Of a DNA stretch of 64,000 bases, positions 22,039 through 34,677 are shown piece after piece. Source of the stretch: Parasponia andersonii (taxonomy: Eukaryota > Streptophyta > Magnoliopsida > Rosales > Cannabaceae); NCBI GenBank assembly GCA_002914805.1, contig JXTB01000187.1, forward strand, positions 101,287-165,286. The letters are read 5' to 3'. The notes beneath the pieces were generated by a model, which saw only the letters and a list, made by a program, of their open reading frames with translations, was not told the origin of the DNA and ran no database searches. Within the stretch, counting starts at the first letter, position 1. Every line of letters starts with the position of its first letter. Made by a program: the position numbers and the translations under genes.

Positions 22039-25000
22039 GTGTCTACTCCCAGAGAGACAGACAAGTTCGGGCAATATTGAAAGCCTAAACCTCTCGAACT
22101 TTGAACGTTCTATGGCGCCAGCAACAGAGATCAAAGAATTCCGGTACGTTTTAATAAACATATATTACGTACTTATAATCGCAATATATACATAAATTTT
22201 TAAATTCACAAGAGGTTCATATATTAGTACTTTTGATTTTGCTTTTCATTAATACGTTAAATGGCCTTTTAGGATGTTCGTGGCAACATGGAATGTAGGA
22301 GGCAAAACACCAAACAATGGCCTCAACCTTGAAGATTTCTTGCAAGTAGAGGGCTGGTCAGACATATATGTTTTAGGGTAATGATATAATATATATATAT
22401 ATATATATGATTTTAGTTTAGATCACTAGTCCAAATTGTTTTTTATAATTTATTAAATATGTCATAATCAGAAAAGGATTAATTTGCGTACTTTTTTGTT
22501 TTTTGCCATTTTTTTAAGGTTTCAAGAAATTGTCCCACTAAGTGCGGGAAATGTTCTTGTGATTGAAGACAATGAGCCCGCAGTCAAATGGCTATCCCTT
22601 ATAAACCAAGCTCTTAATAAACCGAACCATGATTCAGTCTATTCAGATTCAGGGAATAATATTAGCTCCAAAATAGTATTGAATAACATGAACAATAAGT
22701 ACTCCAATAAGCCCAATACATGCACTAGTAGTAGTACTGGTCTTCACTTTTTCCAAAAGCCTTCTCTCAAAGTCCTCAGCAGAAGTTTAAGACCCGATAG
22801 TAGACTTCTCAAGTCTTGCAACTGCCCCGATAATCGAGACTTTCCGTCGCCGGAGAGAAGGCCGCGGAGACTGAGGAAGCTACTGATTGATCATGATCAT
22901 GATCATATGAGTAAATTGGACTCGGAATCCGGTCCGAGATATGGAAGCTGCGTGGATGAATTCTTCTCCATTGCTGAGATACCCTCTTCTCCTTCTTCAT
23001 CGCCTGCCAACAAGTGTTATAGACTTATAGCAAGCAAGCAAATGGTGGGGCTTTTCTTATCGGTTTGGGCTCGTAGTGACTTGATCCCACATATTGGCCA
23101 CCTCAGAGTCTCCTCTGTAGGAAGGGGAATAATGGGCTGCCTGGGAAATAAGGTATATAAAACAACTACATATTCATGTTAATTCTCAATCCACCTATTG
23201 TGATATTGGGATGCAATTTTCTAATCGGTATAACTTAAGTGATGATCATATGTACTGGAGTGTTAATGGTTAGACGCATCTGATGGTAACATATCTCAAT
23301 AATATTGAGTATCTGTCACTGACTAAAAAAGAAAGTACTGTTACATAACTTGATTGTAACGGAAACACTATCTGCACGTTACATTGTAATTGATGGTCTG
23401 TTCCGAATCTTTTATTCACCAAAAAAAAAAAAAAAAAAGTACTTGCATAACTTGATTGTAACAGAAACACTATCTACATGTTACATTGTCATTGCTGCTA
23501 ATTATAATACAGACATGTGATTGAAACTGAAATTTAAGGGTAAGTTATTGAAAGAACAATAAGTTCCAAAGTTAGTTTTGGTTGGCATTATTATTATTTT
23601 TTTTCTTCTTGCTTATATTTGGTCTGTATATGTATATATATTACATATTTGCAGGGATGTATATCGATAAGCATGTCGTTGCACCAAACAAGCTTCTGCT
23701 TCGTTTGCAGTCACTTGGCTTCCGGGGAGAAGGAGGGTGATGAGCTGAGGAGGAATGCTGACGTGACAGAGATTCTTAGAAGCACCCAATTTCCCAAGAT
23801 TTGCAAGAACCCAAATCGCCGTGCCCCAGAGGGAATAACTGATCACGAGTATGTTCATTACAGTACTATATCCTTGATTTTCTTTTCTTTTTTCTTTTAT
23901 AATATTCATTTTTAGCTGGTTCATGCATATGATTATATATTTTAGTAAAAGATTGTTAATTATATTTTTTACAAACTGCAGCCGAGTAATTTGGCTTGGA
24001 GATTTGAATTATCGCGTGTCTTTGAGCTATGACGAAGCTAGGGTTTTGTTGGAAGACAATGACTGGGATAGACTCTTAAAGAAGGATCAGGTTTGAACTT
24101 CCTTTTCAATATATAGAGACTCCACTATAGTAAACTTGGAACTTTTGTTTTTTTTTTTCCGCTTTTTTTTTTTTTTTGGAAGCAACCTTTAAGAGGGGCT
24201 AAGTTACGTGTAAAATAAGGATATTGGATACGTATTTATAAATATCAGACACTAATAGAGACATATAATATACATGGGTAAGTATAAACGTCACACTAAT
24301 ATTTACATATGAGAGTCTTGTAGCTTGTGATACACTGCACGAGCCCTTTACTCCAACGTGTGATATTTTTACCGTCGTCACATGTACAATGATTGTTACA
24401 TATACTGATGTACATAACTGACAAGGTAACAATCCTCAAAATATCTCGTCACTTTTAAAGTGACAAGATAAAGAAAAAAAAGAATTCCTTCAATTTATAA
24501 CTAACAAGAAAGTGTCATATGTTGTCAATTTTAAATTAACGAGATAAACTTTTCAAGTTGGTTCAAAATCAATGTGAAAAGTCAAGCTATCAATATTAAA
24601 ATTCTATTTAAAATTGAATTTCTCTCCTAAATTTTTTTGAAAATTTTGATTTCCCTCTCTTGTTTTTTCTTTTATTTATTCTTCTTATACATTTTTTATT
24701 TATTCTTCTTATACATTAAAATTCTATTTAAAATTGAATTTCTCTCCTAAATTTTTTTGAAAATTTTGATTTCCCTCTCTTGTTTTTTCTTTTATTTATT
24801 CTTCTTATACATTTTTTATTTATTCTTCTTATACATTTTTAGACTCTTTTCTTTACTATGTTTTGTTTTCTCCTTCTCTCTTTCTTCTCTATTCTTTCTC
24901 CTCATCCATCATGCATGTAGAAAGGTAATATCTTTCTATCGTCGTCTTCTTCTTTTTATATGTTCTTTTTTTTTTTCCCCCTACCTTTTCCCTCCTCTCC

Positions 25001-28000
25001 CACTTCCTCTTCTTTTTTGTTTTTTTTCTACTTTTCTCCTCCATATTTCACAAAACTTTACAAATCATATCTTCAACCCGTGTGAGGCTGGATTGTTGGT
25101 CAAAACGGAGATATGAAATAGTGAGAGGCAATCAGATCTGGCTGGCAACGACTCTAGCAATTTGGAAGAATGTCTCTTTTTTTTTTTTTTCCAATTTTTT
25201 GTGATTTTTCACATCGGTTTAAAATTAACGTTATTGACCTGTCTCATCGGTTAGAAATCAACGAGATAATCCCGACTTACGACGACGGCAAGATGCTCGT
25301 CGGTTTCGTGACTTTTACATTAAGGATCACGCTACTAAACTTGTGGGATGGTATATTAGTGATCTTTTCTTTTTATGTACACCATCAAGATATCGTGGAA
25401 TTGTGTTGTCAGTACTTTATTAAACAAGTAGGTCAAATATACCGTTCACAAACGGAAAAAATAAATAAATAAATGAACCAATATAAAAATACACAGCGGG
25501 ATTTGTACTGAATTGAGTGCTGACATACATCTAACTTAATCTTTTGAAGATCACCGTAGAATGGGTAGGCAGAGTCGTGGAAAAAGATCGAACCAAACAT
25601 TGTCAAAGATGCGTGCAAATCAGTGCAATACAGCCTATAAAGATATTATGTCATCAAATATTCAGAATGTCGTGGATACGTTCGTTGGAAAGTAAAATAA
25701 CTTTATTATTTACTCAGATACTTTTACAAAAGGAAATTTTCAATTTCATTTTTCAAATTCACTAACTCACTCATTAGAAACTATATTTCTTTCTCTTTTC
25801 TCTTAATTCTTAGAAGATTTGCTTCTTACTTGATGCTTAGAACTCAAATAGGGAGGGGTATTTATATTGCATGAGAAACAATGAAAACTACACAAATAAA
25901 CAATTACAAAAATCCTAAAGCCATACATATTTTCTTCAACACACTTCTAATAATAATCTAAATAATTCACATGTAAAAAACTAATATCTAGTTAACACTA
26001 GAAGATTCTAGGTAGAAGGCTTCTTTAATTTGGACTTGAGTTTTTTTCTTTTATGAGCTTTGTACTTGGGCTAACTCCAACTTATTGGGCCTCATGTTGA
26101 TGGGCTTAAAACATTTTTTATGGGCTTAAACAAGTTTATTTTCAACACTTCCTCTTAAACTTGTTTTATAATACCAAGTTAATTTTTTAATCTTGTGAAG
26201 TCTTCAAACTTGAGTGACTTGGTGAAAATATCAACAATCTGATCATGTGATCTCACATACTCCAATTGTACTTCTTTGTTTGCAACACATTCTTTTATGT
26301 AATGATAGCGAGTGTCAATATGCTTGCTTCGGTCATGAAAGACTAGATTTTTAACCAAAGTTATTGCTGACTTATTGTCGATACAAATCTCTATTGGCTC
26401 TTTTTGAGGCATGTTTAACTCTTTCAATAACTTTCTTAGCCAGATTGCATGACCAACACATGACGTAGCAGTTACATACACAGTTTCGCATGTTGAAAGG
26501 GTGACAATCGGTTGTTTTTTAGATACCCAGATGGAGGCAGTTTCTCCTATGAAAAATACAAAACTAGTTGTATTTTTTCGATCATCAGTATCTCCAGCCA
26601 ATCGCTATCACTGTAACCAACGAGTTTGTAATCATTAGAAACTGAATAGAACAAGCCAAGATTGATCGTACCTTTTAGGTAACGGAGAATTCTCTTTACA
26701 GCTTTGAAGTGAGTAATTGTTAGAGTTTCCATGTAACGACTCACTAGTCCAGTTGCATAGAGAATATAGGGTCTTGTACATGTCAAGTACCGAAGGCATC
26801 TAACAAGGCTCTTAAAGAGTGTTGGATCCACCTTTTCTACTTCATCATCTTTGAATAATTTTATTCTGTACTCTACTGGTGTACTTATCGGCTTGCAATC
26901 ATCCATATTGAACTTCTTCAGGATCTCTTTTGTATAACTTTCTTGGGAGATAAAGATGCCTTCTTCCTTTTGCTTGACCTCTATGCCGAGGTAGTATGCC
27001 ATAAGTCCGATCTTTGTCATTTCAAACTCATGTGTCATTACTCTCTTGAATTCGTCAAACATCCTTGGATTACTTCCAATGAATATGAGATCATCTATGT
27101 ACAAGCATACGACCAAAATATATCCATCTTTAGTCTTAACATAAAGAGGATGTTCATAAGGGCACTTAATGAATCCATTCTCTTGGAAATATTTGTCAAT
27201 TCGGCTGTTCTATGCTCTTGGTGCTTGCTTTAGACTGTAAAGAGCCTTCTTCAGCTTCAAAACCTTATCTTTATACCATTTCATCTCGTAACCCAATGGT
27301 TGTTCGATATAGACCTCTTCTTCAAGAACTCCATTCAGAAATGCGGACTTTACATCCATCTGATGAATCTTCTATTTGTTCTGAGCAGCAAGAGAAATAA
27401 TTAGTCTTATAGATTTCAATCATGCAATAGGAGCGGATACCTCGTCGTAGTCAATACTAGCTCTTTGACTATAGCCTTTCGCGACTAGCCTTGCTTTGTA
27501 TCTTTCTACCTCTTTATTGGCATTCTTCTTCACCTTGTACACTCATTTTACACCGATAGCTTTATGACCTTTAGGAAGAGTGGATAGTTCCTAAGTATCA
27601 TTCTTCTCTATGGCTTTGACTTCTTCATCCATCGCATTCCTCTATTTTTTATCTTGTGCAGTCTCTTGAAAGTTCACCGATTCAAAATCAACAAATAGAC
27701 AAAATAGAGTGAGATTTTCGAGTCTATCAGTCACCTCATATAGATCTTAAAGAATTCTTATACATTCTTCATGCCTCTTAGTTAAGAAAGATGGAGGTGA
27801 ATCTTCATGAGTGAATGATGTTGGTGAGGAAGGTGGAGTAATAGCCTCCTGATGGACGTCTCTTGCTTGCTCTACTGGTGTTTCTATATCTTCAAATTGT
27901 GAAAAGAAATTGTACTCATTTTTTTGAAAACCAAAGTCCTATTCACCTTCTTTATTGAATATTACATCTCAGCTGATGATTAATTTTCCATTCTAAGGAT

Positions 28001-31000
28001 TGTATAACTTATATCCTTTAGAGTTAGTATCGTAGCCGATAAAAATGAACTTTTTGCTTTTAACATCAAGCTTGGTTCTATGTTCGTCTGGCACATGCAC
28101 ATGGGCAATGATTCCAAAGACTCTCAAGTGGGAGATCCCAGGCTTCCTTCCACTCCATGCTTCTTGTGGTGTCTTTCCCTACACATTTCTTATTAGAGAT
28201 CTATTGGACAAGTAACCTGTACATGCAACAGCTTCTGCCCAGAATTCTTTGGGTAATCTCTTACTTTTCAGCATACTTCGAGCTATGTTGAGGATGGTCC
28301 ATTTTTTCTTTTCTGCCACGTCATTTTGTTGAGGGGATCTTGGAACAGTTAAAAGCCGTCGAATTCCATCTGCTTCGTAGAATTTTTGGAACTCTTTTGA
28401 AGTGAATTCTCCTCTTCTATCAAATCTCATGGCTTTGATCTGAAGACTACTTTCCTTCTCTACAGTAGTCTTAAACTTCTTGAAAACTTCAAAGACTTCT
28501 GATTTTTGCTTCAAGAAATAATCCCAAGTCTTTCTTGAGAAATCATCAATAAAGAACAAGAAGTAATTGCTCTTACCGATAGAACTTAGTTTGATAGAAA
28601 CACACACATCTCTATGCACGAGCTCTAGTGGCTTCTGGGCTCTTGAATTCGACTCTTTTGGAAAGCTTTTCCTGAATTGCTTCCCGAGAAAACATCTTTC
28701 AAAAAGTTGATCAGGATGATTGATGCATGGCAAGCCTCTCACCATTTCTTTCTTGGACAGTAGCTCTAGTTCTCCAAAGTTGAGATGCCCGAATCTCAAA
28801 TACCATAGCCATGATGAATCCTTATAACATGCTTTCAGACATTTTGCCATATCATTTTGAATGTTTAATAAGAACATTCTATTTCTTGACATAGGCACCT
28901 TAGCAATCAAGTTCATGTTGTTATCTCTTATAGAAAGACTATAATCTTTCAAGTGAATATCATAGTTTTTCTCTAAGAGTTGTCTCAATCTCAAGATGTT
29001 TATTTTCATTGTGGGTATAAAATAAACATTTGAAATAAATTGATGCCCCCTATTTTTTAAGTAGATAAGAATTTTACCTTTTCCTTTACCGCTACTTTTG
29101 AATCATCACCGAAAAAAACACTCCCACTGATTGATTCATCAAGCTTTATAAATATTGATCGATGCCCACACATATGATTGCTAGCACCGGTGTCAAGATA
29201 CCATGTATTATCTTGTCCTCCATTATTGTCTTTATATACTAGTAGTATGGCGCCATTTTCTTCTCTTTTCTCTTCAATATAATTGACTTCCTCTTCAATT
29301 CTGCTATTGGATGCTCTACACTCTCTAGTATAATGTCCAAACTTGTGACAATTGAAACATTCAACTTGAGACTTCTCAGGCCTTGAGTTCATTCGACCTC
29401 TACTACGACCTCTTGTAGAGCTTTCTCCTCTTTCGAAATTATTGATATGATAATTGTAGTTGTTGGAATTCTAACCTCATCCACGACCTCGACTTGTACC
29501 ACATCCTTGTCCTCGGGCTTGTCTTCTACCACGGCCACGTTGACTTCTTTCGCTATATTGGCTATCTTCTTTCTCTGTAAGTTATATCTTAAGAAGCTGC
29601 TCCTTTAAATTTGGCTTCTTTTTTTTCTTTTTCTCGTGAGCTTGTAAAGAACCCAAGAGTTGTTCTATCGTCATGACTCTCAAATCTTTAGTTTCTTCGA
29701 TGACAGTAACAATATTTTCGAACTTTAGATCTAATGATCGAAGAATCTTTTCCATGATTGTAATATTTACAAGTTTCACACCATTTCGCTTCATTTGATT
29801 CAAAATGGTTAAAACTCTAGAAAAGTAGTCAGAAACTGACTCAGTCTCTGTCATGTGTAATAAATCAAACTCTCCTCTTAGAGTTTGAAGGCGGACCTTT
29901 TTGACCTTTTCTTCTCCCTCGTATAAAATTTGACGTTTCTCCCATGCTTCCTTAGCGGAGGTTGCACTTGAGAGTTTTTCAAACCTGTCGTCCTCTAAGG
30001 CCTGGTAGATGAGGAAGAGAGTTTTTTTGTCTCTCTTTCTTGAATCTTATAAACTATCCTTCTGTGTTGAAGATAGTGTTGCCTTATCTCTTGGTTCTTT
30101 GTAGTCTTTCTCTATTAGTTTCCAAACATCATATGCTCCAAGGAGGACTTTCATTTTGATAGTCCAATTATCAAAGTTATTACCTTGAAGTGGTGGAACT
30201 TGAAAAGATGCTAAACTACTGGTAGCCATAACTCTTAACAGAGTAAACTTTTAGAAATTTTGACTACACAGATTGATCCAGAATGTCGAAACCTTAAGAT
30301 TGACTTATATATCAACTGGTCAAAGTTAACGCTCGGTCAACGGTCAATGCTGATCAACAGTCGGGACAACGACGCGGTCAACGGCTCTGACGGCGTAGTC
30401 AACGGCGCAATCCAATGGCTCTGATGGCTTGGTCAACAGCTCTAATGGCTCGATCAACGGCTATGACGGCTTAGTCAAATGGCTCTGAGTCGGCTTAACT
30501 CAGTGAGTTGACGCAGTTATAATAGCAAATTTTCATCAACTCATTCAGAGTCGTTCGGACTCCGATTGGGCTGATTTTTACAGCAGTGTTTTCGTCTCGT
30601 CGAGCTCTTCGATTTGATATGTAATAGTAGTATATTTGCAGCAAATAAATAATACTCTCAGTCTCAAGAATTCTTTTTGATATGGAAGATCAGTCAAAAC
30701 TGCAACTACAGAGCATGCTTAGAATTTCATGAGAACTCATAACTTCGCTTTAATACCACTTTGTTGGAAAGTAAAACAAACTTTATTATTTACTCAAATA
30801 CTTTTACAAGAGAAAATTCTCAATTTCACTCTTCAAGTTCACTCACTCACTCACTAAAATCTATGCTTCTTTCTCTCTTCTCTTCACTCTTAGAAGCTTT
30901 GCTTCTTACTTGATGCTTAGAACTCAAATAGGAAAGGGTATTTATACTATATGAGAAACAATGAGAACCACACAAATAAACAATTACAAAAATCCTTAAG

Positions 31001-32275
31001 TCATACATATTTTCTTCTACACACTTCTAATAATAATCTAAGTAATCAAATAATTCATATGTAAAAAGCTAATATCTAGCTAATACTAGAAGATTCTAGG
31101 TGGAAGACTTCTTTAATTTGGACTTGAATTTTTTTTTTTATGAACTTTACACTTAGGCTAACTCCAATTTATTAGGCCTCAAGATTATTTTCAACAATGT
31201 TACATATACATGTACTAATCATCTTACTATTACTGAATAATTGCATTTTTTTCCTCTAATTATCTAAGTATTACATGTCATTGCAGTTGAATACAGAGAG
31301 AGAAGCAAAGAGAGTATTCAATGAGTTCAACGAGGGGCGCATTTTCTTTGCCCCCACTTACAAATACTCTCATAATTCAAATGCTTACGCTGGCGAAACT
31401 GTCAAATCCAAGAAGAAACGCCGAACACCTGCTTGGTACTACATTGATATTATTTTGAGATATTTATCTCGAAATTATATATTCAGTTGAATTTCAACAT
31501 TAGACACTCTTTTTTCAGGAAAAAAAAAAAACAAAGAAGAAATCCCACTAAAGTTTAAAAATATATCTATATATATAATTTTTGGTCAAATAGAGTCATT
31601 ATATTTTCCATATTTTGGTTAAAGAAAATCAGATAAAAAGAAATATTATTTTAACCATTTTAAAACAAAAAATGCTTAACATCATGGCATTTCTATATGA
31701 GTGAAAGTTAAGAAATAACTTGAATCAAATATCATGCTCAACGTCATGAGGTTTATAACTTGAGTGCTACTTAATGCGTGAGAGTTAAGAAAAATAAAAA
31801 ATAAAACCACATATATAAAATATTAATGAGTTATTCTATGGGAAAAAAATCAAACTTCAAAGTAAATAGTCAAATATAATGAATACTTTCGAAAATATAT
31901 TTTCCCATTCTTCTGGTTCATTCTCATTTAATATCTATAACATTGAGAAAGTTACACTGTATATTTATTCCATACCTGATAAAGTCAGATCTGGACCACA
32001 ATTTAATTTTATTATCATATCAAATTGATATTTTCAGGTGTGATAGGATACTATGGCGTGGGAATGGGATAGAGCAACTATCATATATCCGTGGGGAATC
32101 AAGATTCTCCGACCACAGACCTGTTTGTGCAGTCTTCTCAGTGGAGGTAGAAGCAATGAGACAAAGTAGTAGAAATTTTAACATTAACAGATTCCGCAAA
32201 GGTTATTCTTGTGTTGCTCCAAGACTGGATTTTGATGACAGCTGCATACCTCAGAGACATAGCTTCTATGACTAA
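20903..32275 (+). CDS. Type I inositol polyphosphate 5-phosphatase (ten exons)
   Basis: Plant phosphatase removing the 5-phosphate from inositol phosphates and/or phosphoinositides, a cytosolic or membrane-peripheral signalling enzyme. Deduced exons are 20903-21025, 21192-21270, 21444-21524, 22053-22143, 22273-22377, 22519-23152, 23655-23848, 23982-24090, 31287-31435 and 32038-32275. All introns are GT-AG; phases join without a stop to give 600 residues. The N-terminus is Ala-rich (Ala run near residues 7-13), then [20 protein letters not shown], a short plant-specific motif. The catalytic domain spans about residues 125-560: TWNVGGKTP (130-138), GFQEIVPL (160-167), WLGDLNYR (440-447), WCDRILWRG (522-530), SDHRPV (546-551). 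A variable Ser-rich insert lies within exon 6. All key motifs are present. ATG 20903 was chosen; ATG 20873 is possible. Which plant paralogue it is cannot be settled here. Confidence 0.93.
24597..24836 (+). repeat. 120-bp tandem duplication in intron 8
   Basis: The block beginning TAAAATTCTATTTAAAATTG recurs exactly 120 bp later (lines starting 24601 and 24721 read alike). The two copies appear identical by eye. A T/C-rich tract follows to about 25060, producing a meaningless Phe/Leu-rich open frame. Confidence 0.9.
24837..25677. other. Intron 8, unclassified stretch
   Basis: Pyrimidine-rich tract, then moderately complex sequence with related phrases such as TCGGTTTAAAATTAACG and TCGGTTAGAAATCAACGAGA about 40 bp apart. 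This could be a decayed DNA transposon, but no terminal repeats were established. No gene seen. Confidence 0.35.
25683..26147 (-). repeat. copia-C 3' LTR
   Basis: Begins CGTTGGAAAGTAAAATAAC (expected TGTTGG, first base changed) and ends TTTTCAACA. It aligns along its length with 30762-31196. Confidence 0.9.
26179..30229 (-). pseudogene. copia-C gag-pol remnant
   Basis: Read on the minus strand: gag start at 30229 ([20 protein letters not shown]), a further gag part 29854-29582, and a zinc knuckle [14 protein letters not shown] near 29350. Protease follows ([13 protein letters not shown] near 29190), then integrase 29009-28179 ([26 protein letters not shown]). The 28179-27116 stretch has several stops. 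RT 27116-26547 carries LYIDDLIF, a conservative YVDD variant. RNase H runs 26601-26179, with SDSDWLE and [10 protein letters not shown] where most copia elements have EAEY. Frameshifts separate gag parts and RT from RNase H. Non-functional. Confidence 0.9.
30762..31196 (-). repeat. copia-C 5' LTR
   Basis: Starts TGTTGGAAAGTAAAAC and ends TTTTCAACA. The adjoining internal sequence (TAATACCACTT on the + strand) is the primer binding site read in reverse. Confidence 0.9.
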
Positions 32276-32355
32276 TTAACTACCTCCAACCAACTGTACA
32301 TTTTTTTTTTCATCCTTTTCCTTTACTGAATAATCCTGTTATAAATATATAATAT
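32276..32355 (+). other. Remaining 3' UTR of the 5-phosphatase gene
   Basis: Only 80 bp of native sequence lie between the stop codon and the LARD duplication. It contains AATAATCC and ATAAATATATAA, which could serve as polyadenylation signals. Whether the transcript ends here or in the LARD is unknown. Confidence 0.5.
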
Positions 32356-32360
32356 TTCTA

Positions 32361-34677
32361 TGTTACAACCGGAAATCTCAATCCGTAACATTTAATAATT
32401 TTAAGTGAAAGCATAATCAAATATTAGTTTTACAAAATTCAAGAAAAATCAAGTAATAAATAATTTTATTTTGGTCCTCAAATAATTATAAATTCCACAA
32501 CCATTAAAACTTTTAATAATTTTAATTATTTAAGAAAAATACTCACTAAAGTTTAAGAAAGCTTGTAATTAATTTATTTGGAAATTCATAAATAATTCAT
32601 AGATTTTGGTAAATTGAGTTCAATTAAAAATTTTAATCCAAAGTCTAAAATAATTTATGTTAAATCATTTGTAGTTTCAAGTTCTCAAATTAATAATAAA
32701 ACCATTTTCATACTTCCATTTAGTAGATTTATTAATCTTGGCTAAATAATTGAACAATGAAAAAAGATAACAGAGTATAAACATACTCACTAGGAACTAA
32801 GAGTAGAATTACATAAACAAGATGCACAGCTTGTCAATCCATCAAGATGACTACCTCAAATAGTCAAACACTTGAAAGTGAGAGAAGTAGGAGGGTGAGC
32901 ATTCATATACTCTATAGAAATTTAATTACCTTTTCGAATGGATACACATTTTACCAAACCTGTATGGTTAATATTTTTTCTAAAATCCATTTATAAACCA
33001 AGTTTATAAAATATTTGTAGACCAAAATAATCATATATTCAAAACTAAAACTAGAAACACATAATTATACATATCCTATATCAATCACTATAAATGAATG
33101 AGTTCTCATCCTCTTACTACAACCTTGTAATACCCTTTACTAGAGGTACCCAGTATCCTGATACTTCTCAGAAGTATGTCAGCCAAAAACCTACCCAAGG
33201 CCTACATCTTTCACCTAACGCTGCAGCAACTTGCCAGTAATTTAAACTACCATGATGCAATAATGGAACTCAAATTTGTGATCTTATGACATATACAACA
33301 TGTAACAGTTTGCAATAACTATGCATCTAAGAATCAAATCACACTTTAAAATCCAACGTAGTATTCTTTCGGGATTTACAGTAACATGGGCAGGAAACCA
33401 CTATTTTACCCGATAATCACACTATAAAAATAAATATAAAAATCTACACAGTCCAATCCTAATATAATCCAACACTATCCAACAAGTTGTCGAATAATCA
33501 AAAAATAACGATTTTTTATAAATAAATTTTAATGCAATTATCAATAAAACAAGTATAAAACTAGGTAATTGAATCCCTACCTCAAGATGATAGTTATACC
33601 AAGTTAATGATGCTCAAAAAATCTCACATTAGTCACTTGGGTACTCAAACGGTTGTTTGGGATCCCAGTAAGCTTACTTGAAAAAGTAAGTTTTCTAATG
33701 GACTCTCAGATTGAGAAACAGGAGTTACAATTGAATTCAGAGCACAAAAAATATTATATTAGACATACAATTTGTCAAAAGTGGATCCCAGGGCTGAACC
33801 GACACTATAGCATGCAAAAATAGTACTATTTAAGAGTCATATGCCTCGATTTTTGTGTCACTTCAAAACATAGTCTTATTTTATATCGAAATTCATCTCT
33901 TGATCTCACTGAGTCCAAATTCAACATCAGAGTTCAGTTTCGAGGTCCCTAGCTTTAAATGGTCTTTAATAATCCAAAAATTACAAATATATCACTTTTT
34001 AGAATTTATATGAAAAATATCTACTTTTTCAATTTGAAAATTAACATGCCTTTAGATATCATTTGAACACCATAAAATTAAATTTGTTCTTGTCTCAACT
34101 TCTTCTCTCATACCATATAATTATTTCAACCTAATTACTTATTTTACAAAATTAATTATAAAAATGCCAACTTTCTATTTACAAAATGGTTGAATTTGTA
34201 AAATACTCACCAAGGCTGTGTTGAGCCGTGAAACTGGCTAGAGTACATTAACGAGGATGAGATGAAGCCTCACACGATGGAGGTGAGGATGAATGGTGGC
34301 CGACGGTGGTTATTTGGCCTAAAAACTCCTAGAATAGCATTATTTTCAGAGCCTTTGATCCTGGCCACCGAAGCTCGGTTTCTTACGAGAGATGTCGGGT
34401 TCTCCTCATCATCCTTTGATGAATGATACGAGTTAGCGCATCTAGATAGGGAGCTGGCAGTGTGGTGGCTTATTCCATCAGTTGGAGATTGAGCAAAAAT
34501 AGGTCTTTAGGACCTCGGGGAAGAAGATGAGTTTTGAGGAAGGGGTTTATGAAACTGCAGCACCCTACTAAAAAATTCAAGATATTTTATTATGACAAAG
34601 CAAAAAATTCTGATTTACAACAATGCCATTTCCCCCCTAAATTACTCTTTTACCCTCTTAAAAATCTAGATTTTACA
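32361..34677 (-). repeat. LARD 3' LTR
   Basis: Starts TGTTACAACCGGAAATC and ends CTAGATTTTACA. Mostly AT-rich, with a less AT-rich block at about 34200-34560 (GATGAGATGAAGCCTCACAC) that recurs at 40740 and, more loosely, in the third copy near 63.1-63.4 kb. Confidence 0.88.

Larger units (their letters stand above)
25683..31196 (-). mobile_element. copia-C: antisense Ty1/copia element within intron 8
   Basis: LTRs at 25683-26147 (465 bp) and 30762-31196 (435 bp) flank a minus-strand gag-pol. The presumed duplication is ACGTT (25678-25682) versus ATGTT (31197-31201), one difference. The primer site on the minus strand next to the 30.8-kb LTR reads TGGTATTAAAGC, close to the methionine-initiator-tRNA type TGGTATCAGAGC. 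The purine tract AAGAGGAAG adjoins the other LTR. LTRs differ by many substitutions and indels, so this insertion is older than copia-B. It lies opposite to the phosphatase transcript. Confidence 0.92.
24091..31286 (+). other. Intron 8 of the 5-phosphatase gene (7196 bp, contains copia-C)
   Basis: Donor CAG/GTTTGA at 24090/24091 and acceptor TCATTGCAG at 31286. It is much longer than the other introns (about 120-600 bp). About 5.5 kb is the copia-C insertion. The stretch 24100-25677 is AT-rich and holds a 120-bp tandem duplication and unclassified sequence; the final 85 bp after copia-C are original intron. Confidence 0.9.

Noticed and set aside
24757-25116. 119-residue Phe/Leu-rich frame resembling a membrane protein
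   Set aside because: It is a translated T/C-rich tract within intron 8.
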